Assembly (NCBI RefSeq): GCF_010093815.1
Contig: NW_022985549.1
Coordinates: 2,443,494-2,507,493 of the forward strand
Direction: 5' to 3'
DNA from: Pseudovirgaria hyperparasitica
Taxonomy: Eukaryota > Ascomycota > Dothideomycetes > Acrospermales > Acrospermaceae
Length of the DNA: 64,000 nt
The notes under the pieces: generated by a model
Seen by the model: only the letters and a program-made list of their open reading frames with translations
Told to the model about the DNA's origin: nothing
Database searches by the model: none
Translations under genes and position numbers: made by a program
Part shown: positions 55,966-64,000 of the stretch, piece after piece
Position numbering within the stretch: position 1 is the first letter of the stretch
How the letters are laid out: every line of letters starts with the position of its first letter

Positions 55966-57918
55966 ATGCTGCGCTCACGACTTTCCTTGCCCACATGTCC
56001 TTTCTGTACTTGCAGTCCCGTCCGCCCTCAAACAGCAACACAATGGCAGCAGACGCGTAGCATAGCACGGCTGCAGAAACGCAAACCCTCTCGTATGGAA
56101 CTGTCATCTCGAGTATCAGAAAACCCCTTCAGGCTGTCTCCGCGACAAACTCCCGCTCCTCCGGAACCTCGTCGACCCCCGCCCAGGACATCCGGTGGTT
56201 TCGAACATCTGAACCGAACAAAGCCCCCCGTTTTTCCGCCAGCTCGCAACGGAAGACGCAGAGATGAAAATGAGGAATCGGAGCCTATGAGGCCAACACC
56301 AGTCCACAATCCCTTCAAGAGAGATGGCGACAGACATAGAAGCTATGTTGAGCCATTCAAGGCGCTTAAGATGCAGCGCGCATTAGACGTAATGCCATAT
56401 GGTGAAAGGGCATCCATCAAGAATAGGATCGCAGACATCAATACGTTTGATCAATTTGAACTGCTACCGGAACTTCGAGATGCAATCGTACCAGAGCTAT
56501 TTCCTGAAAGGCCAGATGCTGTCCCGTCACCCGTACAGCGAGTTGCCATTCCCGCCCTTCTGGGCATAGATCAGAAGGCCAAGAAGCCAAAAGCAAAGAA
56601 GGGCGCACGGCTAGCCGTAGAAAAAGACGATGACTACAAGATGGAACAGTTCCTAATAGCTGCGGAGACGGGGTCTGGGAAGACACTAGCGTATCTGCTT
56701 CCGGCAATCGATGCGATGAAGCGCGCTGAAGCAGTAGAACGAGAACAGGCGCAGAGAGACGCAGAGGCAAAGAAGCAATTGGAAGCAGAGAAGTCGAAGA
56801 AGGGCATATACGAGTTGGACCCTCCGCCTCTCTCTTCGTCAGTTCATGACACAGCTCGCCCCAAAGTTATAGTCCTTGTCCCGACCTCGGAGCTCGTCGA
56901 TCAAGTAGGCGCAGTGGCTAAATCCCTCTCACACGTCGTCAAATTTCGCACCGCACTCATATCTTCAGCCTACACTCCTACTGTCATCCGCAACCGCATC
57001 TTTTCTGACAAAGGCATTGATATGATCATCTCGACGCCCCACCTTCTTGCCAGCATCGCCGAAGAGTCCCCCAACATCCTTTCGCGCGTATCTCACCTCA
57101 TCATCGACGAAGCTGATTCGCTACTCGACACCTCATTCTCACCTCTGACCTCCTCAGTCATCGAGCGATCGGCACCTTCTCTCCGACAGCTCATTCTCTG
57201 CTCTGCGACCATCACCCGCAAACTCGAACTCTACGTCGCCAAACGATTCCCCAAAATGAACCGCCTCGTAACGCCGAACCTCCACGCCATCCCTCGCCGT
57301 GTCCAGCTCGGCGTCATGAATGTCACCCATGAACCCTACCGCGGCAAGAAAGATGTTGCCTGCGCCGACGCCATCTGGCAGATTGGCCGGTCGGCCCTTG
57401 AACATGACACCGCTTACACAACTGACTCCGTCGACACCAAACGCATCATTGTCTTCGTCAACGAGCGCGAACAAGCCACGGAACTGGCAGAATTCCTGTG
57501 CACAAAGGGCATAGACGCAACCGCATTGAACCGCGACAGCCAGGCCCGAACCGCCGACATCCTCGCGCCGTTCCGTGCTGCGACGCGAGATTCGACTCCG
57601 GCGCATGCCTCAGGCATGAAACCAAAATCGAACTTCGTGCCTTCGAATGTGAAGGCGGAGGCGAGCAGGGGCAAACTGGCGAATACGAAGGTGCTGGTGT
57701 GTACGGATTTGGGGAGTCGAGGCATCGACACGTTGGCGTGCAGACACGTGATTCTGTATGATGTACCGCATACGAGCGTGGATTTCATCCATCGAATTGG
57801 ACGGCTGGGTAGGATGGGAAGGAGAGGGAGAGCGATTGTGTTGCTTGGAAAGGGCGATCGGGCGGATGTTGTTAGCGAGGTCAGGGAGGCTATGTATACC
57901 GGCAAAGCATTGATATAG
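55966..57918 (+). CDS. MRH4: Mitochondrial DEAD-box RNA helicase
   Basis: An intronless frame of 650 residues. The N-terminus is Arg/Ser/Pro-rich with few acids, as in mitochondrial presequences. Helicase motifs in order: Q-like segment PSPVQRVAIPALLG, motif I AAETGSGKT, Ia LVPTSELVDQ, Ib ISTPHLLAS, II DEAD in LIIDEADSLLD, III CSATITR, IV region IIVFVNERE, V CTDLGSRGIDTL and VI HRIGRLGRMGRRG. A Lys-rich charged insert lies between the Q motif and motif I, and another after motif I; both are typical of fungal Mrh4, which assembles the mitochondrial large ribosomal subunit. All catalytic residues are present. Symbol by family wording and organellar N-terminus. Confidence 0.9.
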   Translation: MLRSRLSLPTCPFCTCSPVRPQTATQWQQTRSIARLQKRKPSRMELSSRVSENPFRLSPRQTPAPPEPRRPPPRTSGGFEHLNRTKPPVFPPARNGRRRDENEESEPMRPTPVHNPFKRDGDRHRSYVEPFKALKMQRALDVMPYGERASIKNRIADINTFDQFELLPELRDAIVPELFPERPDAVPSPVQRVAIPALLGIDQKAKKPKAKKGARLAVEKDDDYKMEQFLIAAETGSGKTLAYLLPAIDAMKRAEAVEREQAQRDAEAKKQLEAEKSKKGIYELDPPPLSSSVHDTARPKVIVLVPTSELVDQVGAVAKSLSHVVKFRTALISSAYTPTVIRNRIFSDKGIDMIISTPHLLASIAEESPNILSRVSHLIIDEADSLLDTSFSPLTSSVIERSAPSLRQLILCSATITRKLELYVAKRFPKMNRLVTPNLHAIPRRVQLGVMNVTHEPYRGKKDVACADAIWQIGRSALEHDTAYTTDSVDTKRIIVFVNEREQATELAEFLCTKGIDATALNRDSQARTADILAPFRAATRDSTPAHASGMKPKSNFVPSNVKAEASRGKLANTKVLVCTDLGSRGIDTLACRHVILYDVPHTSVDFIHRIGRLGRMGRRGRAIVLLGKGDRADVVSEVREAMYTGKALI

Positions 57919-58592
57919 ATGTATGTATAATGTGGAGGGCCAGTAAAGAGGCTGTATATACTGTGTACGATAAGTCTGATGTAGCACCGTGTGTGTGTAT
58001 GTATAAATACTTCGGAGTCGACAGGAGCGCATGTAGCTAACTACTGGGTCGACCACCCAACCGACGAACTCTTTCGTTGCGTCACAATAATAAGATAGAT
58101 ATAGAGTATATTATAATAGATAATACTAGCACTATAACACTTTCTATCATAACTATACTTCTATGTATAGAAATGATTATAGATAAATCTCAAGTGTCGT
58201 CTAATAAAGCAAGACGCTAAGAAGCTATACCTCTACTAGTGCAAAGTGAACCACGTGGAAAGCGGGCCATCCCGAACGCTCGCGCTTATCTGATACGCAC
58301 TATCGCGGCTATCGCCTAATACGCGTGGACCTAAGCGCCACTTGCAGATACTTGCTAAGCCTATAGAGCGCGCGGCACTGTGGGTCTGCATAATGTACGA
58401 TGGCCGTTACTAGAACAATGCGGAGCCGGTCATGCAGGGGTACGCCTGTCCCCACGTGGACGGACGAGAACACACCAGGTGAACGGTTCTAATTATTGTT
58501 CATTCCAATCAAGAGTCATTATTGTCAAGCACCAAGCCAAAACGCCGGTTCACAGTTCCTGGGTAACATGACCGGGACGATGACAGGCTTCT
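57919..58592. other. AT-rich block and flanking spacer
   Basis: Includes the AT-rich, TA-dinucleotide-dense block at about 58080-58225. The next 250 bp, by contrast, is CG-richer and has short broken frames. The boundary is abrupt. A mutated repeat-element relic is possible; no terminal repeats were found. Confidence 0.45.
58080..58225. repeat. AT-rich block, RIP-like
   Basis: High density of TA/AT steps, few CG dinucleotides, and short repeated phrases such as ATAGATA and TAATACTAGCACTATAAC. This composition is expected of a repeat hit by repeat-induced point mutation, but I have only inspected it by eye. Confidence 0.4.
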
Positions 58593-59928
58593 TCAAACAA
58601 GCACCTCGGGGTTCTCCACCCTTCTCTTCGCCGTGCCCAGCCCACTCACGCCGTCCTCCTGGTTCTCGCCCAGCCACGGCTTCTTCGCCTCGCCCAGCAC
58701 GCTCTCAGTCATAAAATACACAAACAGTCCTAGCAGGATTAGAACAAAGGCAATCGGGTACATCCAGTGGATGCTCAGCCCAAACACCTCGATGCCAATG
58801 CACACGCCCCAGAAGTTTGCCGTGAGCAGCGAAATGTTGAAGAATGCGGCTGATGAGAGACGGAACATCAATGGCGCAAGCGAGTAGAACAGTGCGAGAA
58901 TGAGCGTGTATCCGACTAGGTAGCCACCAACGTCGCCGTCCCAGACAGCGGTGCGGAACGATGCACGGTCGAAGATGCCGGCTTGCGTGCCGTTGATCAA
59001 CATGCCCCAGAATGCCAGCTGGCCGATGACTTCGTACATGGGTTTCTTGCTGACGAGGAACTCCTCGAAGACATTGCTTACACCGTAGAAAGTCGCGCCT
59101 GCAAGCGCGAAGAGGTCGCCCTTGAGTTGGTTCTGCGCTGTACCACCGTTGGAGCCAGTGATGTGATCGGAGCCAATCAGAATTCCCATGCCACCAATAC
59201 ACACGATGATGCCGGCGTACTGAGCGACGTGGTAGCGGACCTTGAGGAAAATAAGAGAGATGATGACGACCATGACGATGGCCCAAAAGTTGATTAGTTG
59301 GGCGGAGAGAATAGTCGTGTACCGATACGCGAGTACCACGAAGTAGTTGCCTTCTACGTCAAGAAATGCGAGGATGAAGTCTGGGAATGATGAGCGGAGG
59401 ATGCTCGGATATGCCGAGTGGAGGACTTACATCGCCATCCGTCCTTGAGAACCATCTTGCCCCACTTCTTGAAGCCATACTTGTACCATGTGTAGCTGGT
59501 GTAAACGATGTTCAGCAATACATAATTGAAAAACGTCTGGAATGCAGGAATCGAAGTCCCCTTGCCTGCTAGAAGCGACGAGAACGTATTGGTGCTAGTA
59601 ATACACAACGCCAACACTTGGCTGCAACTTGATCAGCGATGGTATATCTTTCAACGCAGTAAAAAGTAGCATACCCGAGAAGTAGAACGAGCCAGAAGTC
59701 TTTTGTCCTGACATACGAAAACCACTGCTTTCTTGGCGTGTCTTCAGTCAAATTGCCATGCTCGGCAAACGTAGCTTGCCCATGTCCAGTCAGATCGTGT
59801 CCGGTTCCAGAGCTCTGATCCTCGTTTGGCTGATAGTACTCGTTTGTCTTAGGTTGCACAGACGTGGCATCGACTGGGGCTGTTTGTACCTCCTGGGCAG
59901 TATGATTTCTGGACCAGAACGGTGCCAT
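58593..59928 (-). CDS. SLC35F-type drug/metabolite-superfamily transporter
   Basis: Three exons (59928-59675, 59621-59431, 59380-58593) give 410 residues. After a hydrophilic N-terminus rich in Gln/Thr/Glu, about ten membrane helices follow, starting FWLVLLLG-QVLALCITSTNTFSS. Conserved motifs are WRYFILAFLDVEGNYFVVLAYRYTT, spanning intron 2, and GGMGILIGSD and GDLFALAGATFYGVSNVFEEF, matching SLC35F1/F2/F6-like proteins. Substrates of this branch are poorly defined. Intron 1 (53 nt) uses acceptor GCAG 59622; a CAAG acceptor further on would break the conserved frame. Intron 2 is 50 nt. Start at ATG 59928; the codon just upstream in frame is GTG. Clear family, substrate unknown. Confidence 0.9.
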
Positions 59929-60449
59929 GATGTGATCCACAAGAAGATTGTTGCAGCAGTTCGCCGGGTACTACCAGTAGTCGATAAGGTTGGAGCTTTC
60001 TAGCTGTGAAACGAGCGCAAAACTCCAGAAGTCGCCCGCTCAGTTGTAGGATGAAGAGAGCCGGAGATGAATGGCCAGAGGTTTGTCGTGTAGGGCATCG
60101 CCACGCTTTTTATCTGGCGTCGGCAGCGTCGCCAGAACGAAAAATCTACGATGACTTGGCAGTGGATACTTGGGCGGTGGACTTGCCCCTCTAAGTCATA
60201 GTTCGGCCGATCAAGGCCTTCCAGACCCTAGGCCGGGCTTTTCGAGGGCTTGGGCTAGGCCGTGTGCCCAATAGAATTTCAGCGTTTCTATGGTTTCCAA
60301 CTCTACATGAATCTTTCTCGCTTTACCTCGTGCCTCTCGCTCCGTTTTGAGCTTCAGAATACGAACAAAAGCAATAGGGCGGCTGAGCCCTGTGACCCAG
60401 AATATGGTTGGGTAATGCGATCCGCGACTCAATGGTAATCGATGAGATT
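59929..60449. other. Spacer upstream of the SLC35F-type gene
   Basis: About 520 bp that must include that gene's promoter. No gene seen. Confidence 0.55.
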
Positions 60450-60690
60450 CAGTACTGGTATAGACAGTGCTAGGATAAATAGAATAGGTAGTTCTCAGAT
60501 AATTAGTACTAGATTAGATACGATAGGGGAAGATGAATAGTACTATAATAGATAGGATAGGCAGTGCTAAGATAGATAAGATAGGTAGTGTTACGATGGA
60601 TAGTACCAGAATGGGTAGGATAGATAGTACTAGGATAGGTAGTGCTAGGATAGGTATTAGTACTAGGAAGGTAATAGTACTCTAATAGGT
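60450..60690 (+). repeat. Degenerate tandem repeat, left arm of inverted repeat
   Basis: Irregular units close to AGTGCTAGGATAGGT fill about 240 bp. The segment 60553-60623 (71 bp) is the reverse complement of 61682-61752 with three mismatches, all transitions. Apparent open frames are by-products of the repeat. Confidence 0.85.
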
Positions 60691-60826
60691 ACAGTACGTC
60701 TTCACTGACCACGTACGAATAACGCACTAATAGCAAAAATAAACTAGCTACTCGTGACTACTCAGTAATAAGCGCTCATAATGGTCATAGTAATTGGGCA
60801 GCGTCTCGAGCCCTATGTAGTTCTTA

Positions 60827-61103
60827 CTCGACAGGGGGTCGCAAGACTCACCGATCACAGGATAGCAGAATAATAGAAAGTAAGGTAATATATATTAGTT
60901 GTCTAGAGTAGTATAACACTTAAAATAATGATTCTAACTTACTAATATAATATTAATACCTAAATTATAGATTATAGAGGGTATATTTATAGCTATAGCT
61001 ACTAATCTCTTCATTGAATATCGTTCTTTAGCTTTATTCTAGTGATGTAGCCTGCCCCCGGAGACACATCGGTGATCGGTGAGTTTTGCGACCCCCTGTT
61101 GAC
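60827..61103. mobile_element. 277-bp MITE with terminal inverted repeats
   Basis: Left terminal repeat 60829-60858 (CGACAGGGGGTCGCAAGACT...) and right repeat 61072-61101 are reverse complements over 30 bp with two mismatches, both G/A. The element is flanked by the direct repeat TTA (60824-60826 and 61104-61106), a three-base duplication typical of PIF/Harbinger-type elements. The interior is very AT-rich with no coding frame. This is a non-autonomous DNA transposon. Interior composition and the G/A changes in the arms fit RIP. The family assignment is inferred from TSD length and the TIRs. Confidence 0.8.
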
Positions 61104-61106
61104 TTA

Positions 61107-61860
61107 TTATGGCCCTGGACAATGTAGCCGGAACCTGAGATGATCTCGGCGCCAACCCGAAACATAGTGTATCGAGTTGACATCTGAGCTAACCCGATGC
61201 GGTAGCACGGCGCTTCAACACCATCCAGCGGCTAAACGTAGGCAGCGACATGAGATAGGCACCACAAAATCTCACCATTCACGGAAGTGGGATGTGGAAG
61301 TATCGATGCTACTGGGCAACAAACAATATGTTGGACACGTAGGCGAACTACGCCTCCTGCACCATTTGGCTCCTAGGCTGCGTTGTGGGCTGGAGACGCT
61401 GCTTATGATCATGATCGTCATGAACGCTTATTGACTGGTCATGAGTGGCTCGATCAGTTTTGCTGTCAGTGCATTGTCAGTGAATTTGTAATACTTTCGT
61501 TAGCCTGCCACGCTCACGCTCTATATATATTCATCTTGTTGTGCGGACAAGTCGAGCTTCATCAAGCACATTGACACCAATCTTTCTTCATAAACCTTCC
61601 CCTTTCAACATCGGTTTGAAAGTCTTCCTAGGACTACCTGTCATAGCACTTTCCATCGTAACACTTTCATCCTAGCACCACCTATCCTACCCATTCTGGT
61701 ATTACCCATCGTAACACTACCTATCCTATCTATCTTAGCACTGCCTATCCTAGCACTGCCTATCCTGCCTATCCCGGTATCACCTATCCCACTCACCCTA
61801 GCACTGTCTGTCCGACTCCAGCATCCTAGCAACAACTACTCCTCGACACTCTGAAGTACG
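61107..61860. other. Spacer upstream of the nuclease-like gene
   Basis: From the MITE to the start codon. The last 230 bp is the right arm of the inverted repeat and probably lies in the gene's 5' leader or promoter. No other gene seen. Confidence 0.55.
61640..61830 (-). repeat. Degenerate tandem repeat, right arm of inverted repeat
   Basis: AGCACTGCCTATCCT-type units, the reverse complement of the array at 60450-60690. The best-matched segment is 61682-61752. It ends about 30 bp before the ATG at 61861. Confidence 0.85.
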
Positions 61861-62721
61861 ATGGCCCCTCTCACAATTGCCGAATCTTTCGACCACAAGC
61901 TGCCCGATCTAGCTCTTGGACCTCATGATAATCCCAGATGTGGCGACAGTGGCAACACTACGAAGAATACCATACCCCCTAAGATATGGGTTACTGTACC
62001 AGCAGACAGTTGGTCCGATGCTACCAACGAGCCTTTAGGTCGCCACCGCTCAGCTCTGATTACTTCTCAGGTGGCCGCGACAGAGGTTCCATTCGAAATG
62101 CCCGTCGAAGCGGATGTGTCACGTGCGACTGTTCTGTACCTCACTCATCCCATCAACAAAGCCTTGGAAAACATCTTTGGTGGCAAAGTTCGCTTCGCCG
62201 CGGAATTGAGCAATACAGTAGGGAGTGCAACACTTCGAATGGACTTGACCTGGTTTTACTACCCCATACCTGGTGTAAAGAAGGTCATTGCAATTCTGGA
62301 GCTTAAAAAACGAGGCATGTTGGTGTACGAGCACTGGTCCGATGCATATGCTACTTCAAAGACCATGGACAAGAAACTTAACGAGGATAAAGATACCTTC
62401 TTCGTCGATAATGCCGAAAAGATGATGAAACAGATATCTGCATATGTGCTAAGACATAAAACGAAATATGCGGCACTATTCGACTGGGAAACCCTGTTTC
62501 TCGGCTACTTTGCGGAAGCTGACTTCAATCGTGAAAACATAGGCGATTGGGTTGCTGGGACATATATTGGGGGAGATTCTTCGGCACGGCCCTTCAGGAA
62601 AGTCGTCCTTGGATGGCTTTTGTGCGCTTGCGCGGCCGCTGGACTCGGTGGATCCGACAACACTTTGTCAAACGCACGCAACAGTCCGCAAGTGATCATC
62701 TCAGGGACATCAAAGAGGTAA
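61861..62721 (+). CDS. Candidate PD-(D/E)XK nuclease-like protein
   Basis: A single exon of 286 residues. The core (about 105-215) reads like a PD-(D/E)XK fold: E115 in a helix (RFAAELSNTV), D128 in a strand (ATLRMDLTWFY), then VIAILELKKRG with E147-x-K149, followed by a helical part (SAYVLRHKTKYAALFDW). This D...E-x-K spacing is the catalytic triad layout of restriction-like nucleases. C-terminal FRKVVLGWLLCACAA seems hydrophobic. The last 50 residues may be wrong: another frame continues to 62798 with a plausible helical tail (KEVMENNLETCPDEAELLLL), and a short intron could join them. No known family name; fungi have expanded families of this general type. Convergent with the kinase-like gene. 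Confidence 0.6.
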   Translation: MAPLTIAESFDHKLPDLALGPHDNPRCGDSGNTTKNTIPPKIWVTVPADSWSDATNEPLGRHRSALITSQVAATEVPFEMPVEADVSRATVLYLTHPINKALENIFGGKVRFAAELSNTVGSATLRMDLTWFYYPIPGVKKVIAILELKKRGMLVYEHWSDAYATSKTMDKKLNEDKDTFFVDNAEKMMKQISAYVLRHKTKYAALFDWETLFLGYFAEADFNRENIGDWVAGTYIGGDSSARPFRKVVLGWLLCACAAAGLGGSDNTLSNARNSPQVIISGTSKR

Positions 62722-63079
62722 TGGAAAATAATCTCGAAACATGTCCAGATGAGGCCGAACTTCTGCTCCTATCAACCAAGAAGAAGTGGTGGCAATGATA
62801 TCAGAGGTAGTGTGAACCTGGAAAGAGAGACATATTGGCAATTTGTAGCGCATTACAATAGCAACCATGGAATTCATCAGAAGTATCTGGCTAGTATGTG
62901 TCGTTGTTTAAATTCGTGCCAGATGATTAGGCAATAATGTCACCATGTTATGCCTTTTAAGTTCATCCAAAGGCGTGTCTTCTGTGAGCGTGAAGCATGC
63001 CGGCTGTTCTTTAAAGGTCTCAACTTCTCTTCGAGGCCATGCGCAGAGTTTGACTATTACGTCTCTCATAGATCAGTAC
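62722..63079. other. Short spacer between converging genes
   Basis: About 360 bp; the first 77 bp may be the true 3' coding end of the nuclease-like gene. Otherwise nothing seen. Confidence 0.5.
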
Positions 63080-64000
63080 CTAGGACGCTTCTTGGAATAG
63101 ATGCGATCCTTTAAAGTGGTCTAATAGCCAGGCCCGGCGATCGTTCCTTGCCCTCGGAAGCCAGTCATAGGCAAAGTCACCAGCGTTAGCTGTCCACCTG
63201 TAGATAGGTGATACCGGGAGTGCTAGTCTCCTGACAACTGAGACATTAAAGTCAATGAGTACAATTCGAAGGTTCGGATCAACATAGTCGTGGCCTGTGC
63301 AAATGAAATTTCTTGGAGCTATGTCTTTTTGAGATACACCGCCACGATGTTCTATCATAGCTTCTAACTCAATGACCTTGACCATTATATTTGAGCGCTG
63401 TTCATTGGAGAGTTCCGTAGGGAGTAGCTCGTGGAGGCTAACGCCTTGGATGTATTCCATCAAGATGAGTCTAACAGGACGTTGCACCGTTTTGCCTGTA
63501 GGTGACTCCGTAGATATATAGCAGGACCAAGAGCCGTAATAGTGAGGTACATAGTTTCCGTGGAACTCTTTGAGTTCTTGATAGGCCAGTGCTTCACGAG
63601 TGTAGTCTGAATCTGCCATAGCAACGGCGTCAAATTTGATAGCGAAATCGTCTGGGATGTAGTAAAGAGGATCATAGATCTTTGCGACCATGGTTTGATT
63701 GACAACAACGATTTGAGCCCCACTCTGAATATCTTCGCTCTCGGTAAGTCTTATAGCCTTGGTGATCTCTAAGCACATTGACTTGTCCGACAGTGATCCC
63801 GCACGAGGCGGATGTGATAAGCAATACTCCAGTTGAGTCGACTCGTGCATATCAGCAGGGGGTAAAATCGTATCATTCGTGTATGGTGACCCCAGAGGGC
63901 TCGGCGCGATATGTGAGTGTACCTCGAATTTGTATCCTAAGACATAAGGATTCGAGGGCTTGTTGGGATCTGGCTTATACGGTGGCGGATTGTCGCCAAC
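63080..64000 (-). CDS. Protein-kinase-like protein, 5' end beyond the window
   Basis: The minus-strand frame is open from the window edge to TGA at 63080, so the start is unknown; the first Met in the window is at 63850 (256 residues from there). Relative to that Met: VVVNQTMVAKIYDP has the ATP-site Lys (K57), YTREALAYQEL the helix-C Glu (E86), RLILMEYIQGVSLHELL the hinge, VSQKDIAPRNFI the catalytic loop (D176, N181; HRD is QKD), and VLIDFNVSVV the metal-binding Asp (D200; DFG is DFN). All catalytic residues are present but in atypical context, as in fungal kinase-like families outside the classic groups. The C-lobe is short. The substrate could be protein or small molecule. Confidence 0.68.
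   Translation of the reverse strand, partial: VGDNPPPYKPDPNKPSNPYVLGYKFEVHSHIAPSPLGSPYTNDTILPPADMHESTQLEYCLSHPPRAGSLSDKSMCLEITKAIRLTESEDIQSGAQIVVVNQTMVAKIYDPLYYIPDDFAIKFDAVAMADSDYTREALAYQELKEFHGNYVPHYYGSWSCYISTESPTGKTVQRPVRLILMEYIQGVSLHELLPTELSNEQRSNIMVKVIELEAMIEHRGGVSQKDIAPRNFICTGHDYVDPNLRIVLIDFNVSVVRRLALPVSPIYRWTANAGDFAYDWLPRARNDRRAWLLDHFKGSHLFQEAS

Noticed and set aside
60509-60736. Tyr/Thr/Ser-rich minus-strand ORF
   Set aside because: Generated by the degenerate 15-bp tandem repeat.

Overview
The window is nuclear DNA from a filamentous ascomycete (Pezizomycotina). The evidence is many short introns of about 50-80 nt, a velvet-family regulator, BUD4, MRH4 and UBP12-type genes with long disordered tails, third-position-C codon bias, and long microsatellite-rich spacers. 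A Dothideomycete is my best guess, but that is inference. All exon boundaries were read by hand from splice signals, reading phase and conserved protein motifs.

Layout. 0-1 kb: a possible 3' end of an upstream gene, a possible 48-residue peptide gene and a 15-bp minisatellite. 1.1-1.9 kb (-): ADP-ribose pyrophosphatase (YSA1 type). 3.3-5.5 kb (+): ferric-reductase-like flavocytochrome with a triplicated palindrome/CCAAT block upstream. 7.9-8.8 kb (+): SAM methyltransferase. 11.0-13.0 kb (+): Ser/Pro-rich disordered protein. 13.8-15.9 kb (-): CTP synthase containing an apparent AT-AC intron. 17.6-19.0 kb (-): velvet factor closest to VelC. 23.1-24.0 kb (+): Bin3/MePCE-type RNA methyltransferase. 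26.7-27.7 kb (+): DUF1349-like protein broken up by polyproline runs. 28.6-29.0 kb (-) and 30.1-30.9 kb (+): two unrecognised small membrane proteins. 32.3-35.2 kb (+): ClC chloride transporter. 36.2-38.0 kb (+): disordered protein with a retropepsin-like fold lacking the catalytic Asp. 38.8-44.1 kb (+): UBP12-type deubiquitinase. 45.1-46.2 kb (-): peroxisomal 2,4-dienoyl-CoA reductase. 46.8-47.4 kb (+): Atg33-like protein. 48.0-48.3 kb (-): small secreted protein. 50.3-55.1 kb (-): BUD4/anillin-like protein. 56.0-57.9 kb (+): MRH4 mitochondrial helicase. 58.6-59.9 kb (-): SLC35F-type transporter.

The right end (about 58.0-64.0 kb) has a different character: AT-rich blocks, a 277-bp MITE with TIRs and a TTA target duplication, a long inverted repeat made of degenerate minisatellite around the MITE, and then a convergent pair of accessory genes, a PD-(D/E)XK-nuclease-like protein and a protein-kinase-like protein that runs off the edge. 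This is the most plausible place for an undescribed system.

Most genes are independent housekeeping units rather than a cluster. Common themes are peroxisome/mitochondrion (SPS19, Atg33-like, MRH4), nucleotide metabolism (YSA1, CTP synthase) and membrane transport (ClC, SLC35F, ferric reductase). The most specific finding is the 51-nt intron in CTP synthase: protein conservation fixes its borders at AT...AC.
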